A stretch of 64,000 nt of DNA from Bremia lactucae (GCF_004359215.1 NC_090610.1:11161047-11225046), one strand, 5' to 3'. Counted from the first letter of the stretch, positions 10,155 through 20,125 are shown. Numbers and translations are program-made. The notes: generated by a model from the letters alone, not told the origin.

Positions 10155-11346
10155 TTAAAAGACGGCCTCGAACCGCCTCAAAAGAGCTCTCAACCCGAGC
10201 AAGGGCCTCACGAAGAAGTTGCACCTCGTGCATAGAGCATCAAATGCTTCCGCCGAAATTTCGGCCCCCTCCCGCGCTGCTTGATGCGCGGGGGAACCTT
10301 CACATTCATGTGGAGAAACTTTTAAAGCGACGTCGTCGCAAGGGTCAATACCAGTATCTGGTGAAGTGGCTAGGGATCCCCTCTTCTGAAAACTCTTGGG
10401 TGCTCGAGGTTCCTTTTCGGCAAGATTGCCCGTTCGTCGTTGACATTTTTGAGCGCCAAGCTCAGGGGCAACTCGCGTCAAACGACGCTTCCCACCACTA
10501 AACGTGGAATTAAGTGGATCTATAGCCTCGGTGCGGCTTCGATCCATGATTGTACGGTCAACCGAAGCACTGAAATATTGGCTAGACCTTTCTTCGTTTT
10601 TTGGCATATATGCCGAACGTAACTGGCCTTTGGCCTTAAGCTTAGCGAAATCGAAGCGAAGCTTCCGTTCCAAACGAAAATCACCTCTATCCGCAGACAC
10701 TCTGATATTCCAATCATTACGAAGTCGGCGGGCTCGGTAGATCCAGTTCTCAAATGAGACTTCGTTTTCACTCCTTGTTTCGTTTGGAAACAAAACGATC
10801 AGAATTTCCCTCACGAAGATCACCGAAGCCCCACGGTCTTGATCGCGTAAACGCGTCAGATACTAACTTATCCTCATTACCTCTAGCGTAACATATCACT
10901 CATGAAGAGCATCGCGAGCAGCAATCTTCTCCGGCGTCCTCGCCGTGGGACCAGAAATCCAGATGACCAAGCTGCGACCCGCGATCTCTTTGAAAACGCT
11001 CTTCCACACTAAGCGGAGTCAATCTATATTCACTATGATCTTCAGATTTCGCGATCTCGGCAGCCCGACGATGAGCACTTACCACTATGAGGATTATCCG
11101 CTCCTTCTCTCATCGAGCAAATTCGTAATGATATTGGACACAGGGTCCCGTGTCCTGCTCAATGCAGTTAAGAAATCAGCGGCACCACGTTCTGGGAACG
11201 GATTCGGGGCCCGCCGAAGTTAATCCGGAGGAGAAGGCGTGAGAGAACGACACTCTTTCTCCTCCTCCTCTGATGGAGAGTGAGTCCACCATTCTCTTAT
11301 CGCCGAGGAAGGTGCTAAGAGTCTGTGACTCACGCTTGATTGTCAT
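10155..11346 (-). CDS. Gy-B antisense gene, copy 1 (frameshifted)
   Basis: On the strand opposite to pol, a 222-codon frame (10,155-10,823) runs without a stop across both the region behind the chromodomain and the chromodomain itself (RSENEVSFENWIYRARRL, then LKAKGQLRSAYMP). Upstream on the same strand are a second frame (10,900-11,085, SAHRRAAEIAKSEDHSEYRL) and a probable start near 11,346 (MTIKRESQTLSTFL). All three blocks recur in order at 35,639-36,945. Between the two copies most differences in the part I compared change the amino acid, so evidence for selection is weaker than in Gy-A. Function unknown. Confidence 0.4.
10244..10501 (+). pseudogene. Gy-B chromodomain, copy 1
   Basis: The frame gives FRPPPALLDARGNLHIHVEK, then YQYLVKWLGIPSSENSW and a C-terminal acidic helix: a chromodomain with the conserved LVKW-G-P-SW core, at the end of the gypsy polyprotein. 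The domain itself is intact, but the polyprotein upstream is broken. Confidence 0.85.
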
Positions 11347-11454
11347 GAGACAAATGAAGTAAACACAACCGAGCGGACAGCTGTTTAGGTTCCAACCTCA
11401 AAGAGGAAATGAAGCGAATGCTGTCACTCGGTGTCAACAGTCTGATGGGAGACG

Positions 11455-11940
11455 GAGAATGGGGCACACATCGGTTAAAGAATCGTTGTTGTGGTACATT
11501 TACTTAATGGGTAAAATACCCTTTTATCTAATTTTTAAAATATTTAGTTACTTAAATCCCATTTATTATGGTAACATATGTGGTCGCCGCCATATATAAA
11601 TCTGGCGGCCAAAATTTATTTTAAATTAGCTAGGGTTAGGTTTTTAGATTTAAATATTTAAATAAAGTGCAGTTCCCTTTTTAATCTTAAAGCGTCAAGT
11701 GCACTACTATAAGACTTGCGCATTGATCTGTAAGAGATAGAAGCCTTTCTAAGGTAAATCCTCTTGGGAACTAGTTGCCACTTGGTTTTACGAACCCCTG
11801 AATCCCGTACACTAGAATTCCTTAAGCTTTAATAGCTTGTACGACTCCTGAGTTGTTAAACCCATTACTTCCATGGAACTAAGTGACTCTTTGAGTCTGA
11901 AAGTCTTCCTCTGACTTAGGAGCGAGGTTGCTCCGCTACA
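11455..11940 (+). mobile_element. Gy-B 3' LTR (split element)
   Basis: 486 bp, matching the LTRs of the complete element at 30,204 and 37,052. The first bases are mutated (GAGAAT for TGTAAT) and it ends GCTCCGCTACA. It is followed at once by TTTTG (11,941-11,945) and the second half of a Gy-A LTR. Confidence 0.9.
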
Positions 11941-12128
11941 TTTTGTATTAGTTTATAATTAAGTAAGTATTAAATAGATAGAACAGAAGAACTTAATTAT
12001 ATTAAATACAGTTTTCTTGTTTCTAAAAGGATTTTCCTCTGTGCGTACTAGTGTACGTGAAGTGACCCTGAAGAGACGTTAGGCGCAACTCGCACTGAAG
12101 CAGTACAAGTTGGCAGTGCCCAGTTACA
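11941..12128 (+). mobile_element. 3' part of a Gy-A LTR interrupted by Gy-B
   Basis: It begins TTTTGTATTAG, which is internal to the complete Gy-A LTR at 29,544-29,973, and ends CAGTTACA. The missing 5' part lies inverted at 17,761-17,945, ending in the same TTTTG. TTTTG is therefore the target-site duplication of the Gy-B insertion. Confidence 0.9.
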
Positions 12129-12149
12129 CCTGGTAGCACTTTGTAGTCC
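12129..12149 (+). other. Primer-binding site of Gy-A
   Basis: CCTGGTAGCACTTTGTAGTC directly follows the LTR end. The same block follows the LTR ends at 26,585, 30,697 (one change) and 55,831, and in reverse before 17,276. Starting with TGG is what a tRNA 3'-CCA primer requires. I cannot name the tRNA. Confidence 0.7.
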
Positions 12150-12900
12150 GTCGAAGGACCACAGTTCCATCATCTAACATGGACATGTTAGATGATAATT
12201 GAAATACGCATCTCGTTTCGCGTGATAGCTACTCTTTTCTAAGTGACATAGAAAGGAGTGCGATCGAACAAATAAATTCGACCGTAGAGGACGATGCCAT
12301 CTTGGCCATGCTGTCCGGTTAAGACAGATATGCCCTCCATTCAGCCATCGCCAAGTTTATACAACATAAACTTGACGAGGCGAAGGAGAAGGTAGCCTTG
12401 TTTAATTAGCAAGAATCTCAACAGGTAGAACTGTTGAGGTTACAACATGTACAGACCCCTGTACCTGGGATGACGCACACGCGTCGTTCCGAACCTTAAA
12501 AAAATGACATCTATAAGTATAGGGGAGTCGAAGAAGACTCCCCCTTAAGATAATTTGTCGAGTTGGACGATGTCATAAGGGCTCGTCACATCGTCGACGA
12601 GCAAATGTAAGTCGTATTTGCTATTCGATTTATAATTACGCTCGGTACCTCTAGGCTTAGTGCCCAAGTTTTGGCACGACCTGTCAAATTTGGCAGGTCG
12701 TGCCAAAACTTGGGAACTAAGCCTAGAGGTACCGAACGTAATTTTGGACCGTATGTCAAAAAGGGCAACGGTCGCGGGTCCGACGTTGTTGCGAAATCGC
12801 AATAACGAGGCGGACCGCCAAAAACGGTCTGGGTCAGTAGGGGCGCAACGCCCTACTGATCCAGCAACCTCGAGAGAATTTGCAAACCTCTTGACTTAAG
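12150..12900 (+). pseudogene. Gy-A gag region, degraded
   Basis: Broken plus-strand frames show gag pieces: a LDDV-RARHIVDE segment at about 12,555-12,600, then LAGRAKTWELSLEVPNVILDR at 12,690-12,755. The related relic at 56,300-56,430 reads similarly without interruption, so the stretch between the two pieces here holds an inserted inverted duplication. No zinc knuckle is visible. Confidence 0.65.
12634..12743. repeat. 110-bp foldback (50-bp arms) in Gy-A gag
   Basis: The arms at 12,634-12,683 and 12,694-12,743 are reverse complements with two mismatches, around a 10-base centre. The right arm is normal gag sequence and the left arm is its inverted copy. Confidence 0.9.
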
Positions 12901-12922
12901 TTGCTCCAGACACACAATCATT

Positions 12923-13477
12923 ATGTGTCTCTGCACCTGGCGCGATGAGGTATCCCTCATCACCTTGAAGCTAAAAGTGACAAATGGTTTGTCACTTAGA
13001 GCCCTAGTGGACTGTGGGGCGTCAAATAACTTTATTCGTCGCCAGTCACCAGAGGGTCGTAGGCTCAAATATGTTGAGCGCGACGTCCCTCAAACTAGGA
13101 TGACGGTGCGTCTAGCGACAGGCGTATCGATAACAGTAATGAAACGCGTAGTGATATTTCACTACACGTTAATAGATTTACAGTATGATGATGAATTTAT
13201 CGTACTGGATTTGGATGACAAATTTGATGTCATCCTCCCGACTGTTATAGCGCAATCACAGTCGGAAGAGATTAAGGGGATAAGTCCCCACGTACTTGAG
13301 GAGAAATCTCCTCAAATAGTTAATGCTGAAGTAACTAGACTTCAGCATCCCGAGGGATTGACCCCTCGGCAGCCTGTGGATAAATCCCAAAAAGAAACCG
13401 AACCATTAAATGTCTTGGTTAATGACGGATCAAGAGAGGCGCTTACACGCTTGATCTGTATGCGCCTCCGAAGTTAA
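12923..13477 (+). CDS. Gy-A aspartic protease and linker
   Basis: This 184-codon open frame holds the retropepsin-type protease that cleaves the gag-pol polyprotein. The active-site motif ALVDCGASNNFI lies at about residues 26-37, RLATGVSITV follows, and DDKFDVILP ends the domain (DCGA in place of the usual DSGA or DTGA). The rest is a charged linker (EEKSPQIVNAEVTRLQHPEG) repeated in the relic at 63,600-63,860. The frame is intact, but gag before it and reverse transcriptase after it are broken. The flanking 600 bp are full of short hairpins. Confidence 0.75.
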   Translation: MCLCTWRDEVSLITLKLKVTNGLSLRALVDCGASNNFIRRQSPEGRRLKYVERDVPQTRMTVRLATGVSITVMKRVVIFHYTLIDLQYDDEFIVLDLDDKFDVILPTVIAQSQSEEIKGISPHVLEEKSPQIVNAEVTRLQHPEGLTPRQPVDKSQKETEPLNVLVNDGSREALTRLICMRLRS

Positions 13478-13499
13478 CTTCGGCGATAACTCAATTACG

Positions 13500-14218
13500 A
13501 ATCCTAGAACCCAAGCGGTTCTTGAGAGATCTGCATTGAGGTAGAATCAAGCAGATTTGCGTACACGTCGCAGAGGACGAATACGTAACCGATATTTGGT
13601 CAGCGGTAATTTTTGCAGAGAACGAATGGGTTCTCAGCAGCTCATCGATCGACGAAAGTGTCCTCGATGTGAAGACTCGGATTGAGAGATATACTACTCA
13701 ATCCTGGGAGTCACTTAAGACAAATCATTTATATAAGAATTTAATTGAATTCAGGGATGTATTTCCTGAAACATTTCCATGCGAGTTGCCTTAGGATAAA
13801 GGCACTCGACATGAGATCGAGCTCAAACTGGGCTCAAAGTACTGTGTCATGAAGCAGTGGCCACTACCTCGAGAACAAGTACTTGCGATCGATAAATTCT
13901 TTATTGATCGATTAAAAGTGGGCCATGTAATGGAGTCAACCTTCCCATAAAGCTCTCCGACCTTCTGTATGCGAAAGGCCATAGGATAGTGGCGGATAGT
14001 GCACGTATTCAATAAACTGAATGCTGCAACGGTACCGGCTCAACGCCGATACCTAGAAAAGATGTAATCATAGATGGTATGTCCTAGAGTACCATCATTT
14101 TGTCTATGGATCTGATGGATGGATTTTATCAGATCCTTATGCGTGAACGGAACATCCCGTACACAGCAGTGAGAACTCCCAGTGGGATGCTCTGGATATG
14201 GCTAGTAATGCCACAGTT
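13500..14218 (+). pseudogene. Gy-A reverse transcriptase N-terminal half
   Basis: Frames with stops give [35 protein letters not shown] and WRIVHVFNKLNAATVPAQ, then a region corresponding to the GMLW-LVMPQ motif at about 14,186-14,216. It stops exactly there and joins the inverted Gy-B copy at the same motif. Confidence 0.8.
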
Positions 14219-14864
14219 GTGGCATAACAAATACTCCCATAACATACCGCTTTAGGGTGCTAGCCGCTGTAAGCGGGATATCGCTAGCTCGCATGAGCAG
14301 TTGCTATTAGGCATCGACTAAGTCCTGTGCACCGTACATTGCGGATCCCACCATATTGTTTTGAAGAACATGTGCTGGTATAGTGACAGCGTTAAGCTTA
14401 TCATAAGCATGTACAATGCGCCACTTCCCATTTGGCTTTTTGACACAAAATGTCGGTGTCGAATGGAGAGATTTGCTCTCTAGTACCATTCCAGCCTCGT
14501 ACTTAGCACGGAATAAATCGTCAATGACGTCACACTGCTCCCTTGGTAAAGGCCATTGTCGTGTGACACAGTATTTGGTTCCCGGAACCAAGTCAATTTT
14601 ATGACGAACACCTCTATCCGGAGGTAAAACAGATGGTGGATTATTACATACCACATCTTGGAATTCCTTAATCAAGGTATAAAAAGGATTCGTAGGATCT
14701 TTAAGGAACAATGACCCATTTCGCGCACTAAGTGCAGCTTTTGTGTCATCCAGGACAGCTTCGTCTTGAAGTGACGATGAGTTTAACTCAATTGTTGTTC
14801 GAATGACCACCATCTCAGATAAGTCGCCAGCCTTTAAGGCTCGGCCGCACTCATCAATAGACAT
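14219..14864 (-). pseudogene. Gy-B reverse transcriptase N-terminal half (inverted)
   Basis: The minus-strand frame at 14,307-14,864 gives [58 protein letters not shown] and QDLVDA, matching 33,129-33,680. It continues in another frame to the MPQ motif at about 14,220. Its continuation (GLSNAP onward) is at 7,812 on the other strand. Confidence 0.9.
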
Positions 14865-15159
14865 TTCGTCTAGCTCTAATAGAGCGTGTAACGAAGGGAT
14901 TGCCGCAAGGCTAACTTCCTCTTTAATGCTACCGGTTACACCAATAACAATCGTGTGTAATTGCTCACTCGTATCACTTTGTGAGGGTATACACGCTTCG
15001 TGTCCACCCTATCTTGGAGTGGAGACAATACGCCTCTAAGAGGCCGGGACATTCACGTCCCCGGGTTCTCCAGCCTGTATGGTTCTATACAAGACATGGT
15101 GTCTAATTTCACATCCGACAAGGAGTTAGGTAACTCAACTTCCTTATCCAGCGAAAGTT

Positions 15160-15430
15160 TACGTGTCGCTTCACGTGCATTAGGAGGGTTTGACCCAAAA
15201 TGCCCTGGCGAACTGCCAATAATGTCACTATTGACACTCATTTTGGTGTCACCTCGGCCGACCACACTCGGTGGACTTAGACGTGCCACTCCACGTATCT
15301 CATGGATATTGCACCCTTGATGCTCTGGCGAACGGCCAACAGTGTCACTACTGACACTCAGTATGATGCCACCTCGGCCGAACATACTCGGTGGACTTAG
15401 ACGTGCCACTCCACATATCTCAGGGGTTTA
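15160..15430 (-). repeat. Tandem 120-bp repeat in the Gy-B protease-RT linker (2 copies)
   Basis: Two in-frame units of about 40 residues each (ARLSPPSVVGRG, then KMSVNSD). The complete element at 32,440-32,799 has three units. Each unit contains a hairpin of the type AGTGTCA/TGACACT. Confidence 0.85.
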
Positions 15431-15719
15431 GGCCAACAATGCTTTCAGCATTTGGTGAACCGTTATTATAACGAGTGGCACTCGACGGAGTACGTGCAGT
15501 TCCACTTCTTTCTGCTGAGTCGGGGTCAGAATTAATGTTTTTAACAGTGGAGTTTATTATTATAGCTCAGACATTTCAATGTGTAAAACACTGACAGACT
15601 TATTCAATGATCCGCGTTAAAAGTGCTTTTGTTGCCTAGCAAAGGTGGGTTTAAGCTAGCATGCGCTAGCACGCAACTGTTTCAGCTCTAATTTGTGACT
15701 CTCCAAACTTTGCTAGGTA

Positions 15720-16105
15720 CATTGCACGTGGCGCCTAAGGTCTTAGACCTCCAATCGATCCATGGCTCATGGTGTTCTAGCCAGGCGTACCGAGGATGAG
15801 ACCATATCTCGAATTCAAATCAAGGACGAACAGCGTTCCATATTGTCAAAGTCCAGAAACTTTATACCTAAGTTCAATGGAACTTTGGAAACAGTGGCAC
15901 GAGTCCCAGTCGCTAAGTGAACAATAATTGTATCACCTACATGAGCATTAAGCGTCTTAACGTATTGTTGATTTCCTTCGAGGGAAAAGCGTCGAGCATA
16001 ATTGCAAGACGCTCCTGAGTCAATTAAAATTAACCACGGCATATCAAAGCCCTTTACAGTCGCTTGAGCGACTAGCAAGCCAGTTGTACTCTCGCCCCGT
16101 GCCAT
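15720..16105 (-). pseudogene. Gy-B aspartic protease (inverted copy)
   Basis: The minus-strand frame 15,815-16,105 gives LLVAQATVKGFDMPWLILID, then SGASCNYARRFSLEGNQQYV and VHLATGTRATVSKVPLNLGI: a retropepsin with DSGA active site. It matches 31,811-32,254. The frame ends early at 15,815 and continues shifted towards 15,720. Confidence 0.85.
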
Positions 16106-16150
16106 TAAGCATCGAGCTAATTGGGGCTACGTCCTTTTTATTCTCACCTT

Positions 16151-17260
16151 TTAGAGGTTTAGAGAGCCTAGTTCTTCCCCAATAGGGCGCCCGCACCTAC
16201 TGGGTATCGACGTTTTCACGCACCGTACCAGATCTCTGGTATAGGTCGGAGTTGAGTTCTTTTGAGCTTTACGCGAATTTAGTAGGGGGCAGGCTGGACC
16301 TAAATGTTTCGCGCTTCCGCACATATAACATCTACGGACTCGGTGCAAGAAGCAATTGTCGTAACAATCCTTATCGAGGGTCTCTCAATGAGGGCGTTGC
16401 CCGGACGGAATTATTCCGATCTCATCCTGCTACTTTTGAAGTGGCAGTTGCCATAGCGCTACGCGCTGAGTTTCGACTTTGAGTCTGCTCGCGTTTGCAC
16501 GCCTGTTTACCGATCGATCTCTTCGAGCAAACGGGTTCCGTCAAATAAAGCGGAACCCATGAATCTAAGCCTCGTTGAGGAAGGAGAAGAGGCTCTTCAA
16601 GCTGTGGAACAGCATTAGACCATGTCTTGATGCATAGATGCGATGAGAGTTCTCAACTCCTGGACAAAGTCCCTAGGGTTGTTTTACCCTGTCGAGTTGC
16701 TGAGAGCCGTGCTCACATTTGAAAAGTCTGATCAGGCGGAGCGAACATGCTGGTCATTTGCTGTTTCAGCAAATCGCATGAGGAAAAAGCGTCGTTAATG
16801 GACGTGCTGCACGATAGTGCCCAATCTATGGCTGTACTTCCAAGTTTGGAAATGGCCATAGCCACCTTTTGCCGTTCTGTTTACAAGGCGGAATCAATTG
16901 ACATTTCCATCTGCTTCATCCAAACAGGGAGATTTTCTCCCTCTTTTCTCTCAAATGTCTTCACATTTACACTTAGATGGTGAGCCCTCGGCTCTTAGTC
17001 AGGTACAGAGATGTACCGGGTTGGCATAGATGCCGCTAAGTGGTCCTATACCTGACCGATCAGGGAGGCTTCGTATCGCATGAAGGCTTCAAGCCTTGCG
17101 TGCAGGACTCTGGTCCCTGGGAGATAATAAATTCCACGTGCTCAAGCCCAAATAAGGTTTTGAGCTTGTCATAACCGGTGCGTTGCGCTTCTGACAGTTC
17201 TGGAACCTCTTCCATTTTCGTGAGGGTCAAGTCTTATAAAGACTCAGGCGTAGATTGACT
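16151..17260 (-). pseudogene. Gy-B gag with zinc knuckle (inverted copy)
   Basis: The minus strand holds RRCYMCGSAKHLGPAC (16,300-16,345), a CX2CX4HX4C knuckle of the nucleocapsid. Upstream on the same strand are gag pieces matching 30,880-31,480 (QMEMSIDSAL-type, SKLG, ALSC). Stops are frequent. The primer-binding block lies reversed at about 17,255-17,275. Confidence 0.8.
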
Positions 17261-17275
17261 ACGAGTGCTACCAGG

Positions 17276-17760
17276 TGTAGCGGAGCTACCTCGCTCCTAA
17301 AGTCAGAGTAAGACTTTTAGACTCAGAAAGTCACTTAGTTCTATGGAAGTAATGGTTTAACAACTCAGGGAGTCGTACAAGCTATCAAAGCTTAAGGAAT
17401 CCTAGTTCAATGGATTCAGGGGCTCGTAGAACCAACTGGCAACTAGTGCCCAATACGATATACCTTAGAAAGGCTTCTATCTCTTACAGATCAATGCGCA
17501 AGCCTTAGGAAGGCACTTAACGCTTTAAGATCAAAAGGAGAACTGCACTTTATTTAACTATGTAAATCTAAAAACCTTTTTCTAGCTAATTTAAAATAGA
17601 TTTCGGCCGCCAGATTTATATCTGGCGTCGACCGCATTTGTTACCCATAATAAATGGGATTTAAGTAACTAACTATTTTAAAATTAGATAAAAGGGTATT
17701 TTACCCATAAAGTAAATGTACCACAACAACGGTTCTCCAACCGATGTGTGCCCCATTACA
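17276..17760 (-). mobile_element. Gy-B 5' LTR (inverted)
   Basis: 485 bp; read on the minus strand it starts TGTAATGGGGCACAC and ends GCTCCGCTACA. It is flanked on its outer side by CAAAA (17,761-17,765), the complement of the TTTTG next to the 3' LTR at 11,941. Confidence 0.95.
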
Positions 17761-17945
17761 CAAAACATGTAATAAAGTCTTACCTGTCTTTCTCTTTGTG
17801 CGCGTCCAGCGCTGACTGGACCGCGGAGATAGTAGATGTAATGGCCTATATCTACCAATGATTAAGCTTTCCGAATACTACTACGTAAAGTAATATTTTC
17901 CAAATATTTTCTACCTTTTAGATATATGTAAACGTTATTTCGACG
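17761..17945 (-). mobile_element. 5' part of a Gy-A LTR (inverted)
   Basis: Read on the minus strand it matches 29,610-29,755 of the complete Gy-A LTR, up to the TTTTG where Gy-B inserted. The outermost ~80 bp of the LTR are gone. It completes the fragment at 11,941-12,128. Confidence 0.85.
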
Positions 17946-18128
17946 CTCCGAGCCAAACCCATACTGCATTCAAAAAGGTGTGTTGTAACGTTGAAGACTT
18001 CCACCTGAGCAGCTCGTTTTATAAATATCGCTAGTTTCGCGAAAGAGAATCTTTGAAGTTTTCACTGGAAATGTCATGATGCGGCTCGCGCCACACAGCT
18101 TGCACACATGATCTGGAGCGGGAGGCGT

Positions 18129-19163
18129 TGTAACGGTCCGTAGCCAGTATCTCTGGCAAGTAGGCGCCTGGCGGCGCCCTAGCGACTTCTTGGCCAGTCA
18201 CCATGTATGACAGGCGCAGTATTTGGGCAATCGCCCAGGATACCAGATTAAGTATAGTTTAGATCTGCATAGGAAATCATAAGATCAGTTAAGAGAAGAA
18301 AAACAGGAAAACGACAGAAGAGCGGTTAACTCTAGGACATGTATGTTAGTTGGTTAGCACTCTCATTTTAAATACATCTAGGGTTCTGCAAGTCCTTGCA
18401 ACTTGTAGCACTTGTTGTCTTGCCACCGTCTCCGCCGTCGTCCCCGCAGCCGTCTTCGCCGCTGTCCCCGCAGCCGTCTTCGCCGCCCATTTCCGCTGCC
18501 GTATCTGCTGTCGTCTTCGCCGCCCGTCTCCGCTGCCGTCGTCATCTTGGGCCAAGCAGTGATCGTATGGACATTCGTGAGTCCCACATTTTTTGTGGGC
18601 AGAAGCTTGCTTTCATTGGCTATAATTCCAACCGGATTCATTAATCCGCACCTTTATCGAGACGTTGTCATTTTCGGCTATAACTCGTCTCGTTTAAGAT
18701 TTAAGTCGGTTGTTTATCTGGAAGGCTAGCACTTAGGTTCATGGGTCGTCTCGTCACCCACGAAAAGCTACTTCAAAGCACAGCGAAAGGCTCATTACAT
18801 CACCTGTCAGTATCCAATCCGGACAAAGCTGGCCATTCGTCGGACTGGCCGGATTCTTTGCGCCTTCGAGAAACATCTGAATTCGACACGACGTTCCGAC
18901 TCACGTAAGGCCTTAAAAGCGCGGCTAGTAGAGCACAATAGCTAGCTGCTAAGTCTGGAAAGTACCGTAGACATACGGATTTACAGAGAAACTCGGAATA
19001 CCAGCCCGACAACAAGCCAATACGGCACAGATTTCTCCACCTTATTCTCGTCCAGTGGAAGCATCAGCAATAAGAAATCAGGACAATTAATCCGACTTAG
19101 TAATTAGCTTTTGCTTTACAAAAATCAACAAGTTAATAGCAGTCAGCTACTGTTAATTAAAAT
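18129..19163 (+). mobile_element. Gy-D LTR and leader (probable)
   Basis: GGAGCGGGAGGCG, polypurine-like, precedes TGTAACGGTCCGTAG at 18,129, as at a gypsy LTR. The stretch to 19,163 has no gene and precedes a gag-like frame. I could not place the LTR end or a partner LTR, so the boundary is a guess. Confidence 0.45.
18419..18545. repeat. CCG-rich imperfect minisatellite
   Basis: Units of about 24 bp based on CCGCAGCCGTCTTCGCCG repeat imperfectly. The many overlapping frames here, on both strands, only reflect this repeat. Confidence 0.8.
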
Positions 19164-19381
19164 ATGTCCACACCAATAACGGCCGATCAGCATGGTCAGC
19201 TGCTGCAGTCAATGGTCGCGACTATGCAACATCAAGCAGAATTGATAGAAGAAGTGAAGAAGTCCAGACAATTAAAAAAGTTGAAACTGGATGGTGTCAA
19301 ACTGCAAACTTACGGAGGTACCATGAGAGAATCGTTTCAACTATTCAGAGAACAATCGGAACAATATTTCTTGGTAAGAGG
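19164..19381 (+). pseudogene. Gy-D gag N-terminus, truncated
   Basis: The frame starts MSTPITADQHGQLLQSMVAT, has a coiled-coil-like stretch (AELIEEVKKSRQL) and then LQTYGGTMRESFQLFREQSE, which resembles the start of a retrotransposon gag capsid domain. It is cut at the LTR of Gy-F (19,382). Confidence 0.6.
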
Positions 19382-19921
19382 TGTATGCGGTCATGTCTTA
19401 ATGCGGCCACGCTCTACTTAAGCACACACCCTAGCACCGCGAGGAAGCGGTTTGACCGTTTACTCTCGCGTGCAGTGATGTAATTGTGGTGGGCGCCTTA
19501 GCGACTCCACCAAACGCACTAAGTACTCTGGTATACGTGTCGTCACGGGAGCGGTGACCCGACTCCTGCGCACTTACCAAGAAGGGAGTAGCTTTCAGAC
19601 TGATTTATATTTGATCGTATTAAATATAAATACCTATTTTTAACCAATTAAAAAAATGTCATATCTGTAGACAACACCAATATGTATTGCGAGCGTATCT
19701 TTCTAGATACCTCGCGTAACGGATGACGCTAGCCGTCGTCCCTCCTAATGTGAATGCACCTATGTGCATTACATACACAAGGGTGTGTCACAATGTGAAC
19801 CACATTGTGACCCCAAGTGGTGGGTCTAATTACTTTATTTAAGTAATTGACCATCCCCTTAAGTACACAAAGTGTACTTAACAGGGACTGTGTAACATTA
19901 GGGCAACATTAGCCCGTTACA
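19382..19921 (-). mobile_element. Gy-F solo LTR (reverse orientation)
   Basis: 540 bp; on the minus strand it starts TGTAACGGGCTAATG and ends CGCATACA. It matches the LTR at 4,487-5,018. No internal Gy-F sequence adjoins it and the flanks (AGAGG and CGTGC) do not match as a 5-bp duplication, so it is not a clean solo LTR. Confidence 0.8.
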
Positions 19922-20125
19922 CGTGCCATGTTTGCGGCAAGTTGGAAAGTTTTGCCAAAGAAAACCTCAACTCCTCAATGATGATCACACTTTATATATT
20001 GAACGTTTTATTAAATTGTCATCTAATTCATTAAATATACCATTGGCGCATCAACGTTCTGGCATTAAAAAGAATCAATTTTTTACATGCACTTGACACG
20101 GAAGGCATCGCCTATATTAAGACCA

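Noticed and set aside
7760..14230. A simple single inversion of 7,812-14,218
   Set aside because: It would rejoin the two Gy-B halves, but the sequence left of 7,812 is a plus-strand Gy-A2 LTR and not the expected remainder of Gy-A RT. At least one more rearrangement is needed.
18346..18729. Several overlapping frames on both strands in the CCG repeat
   Set aside because: They are low-complexity translations of the minisatellite.
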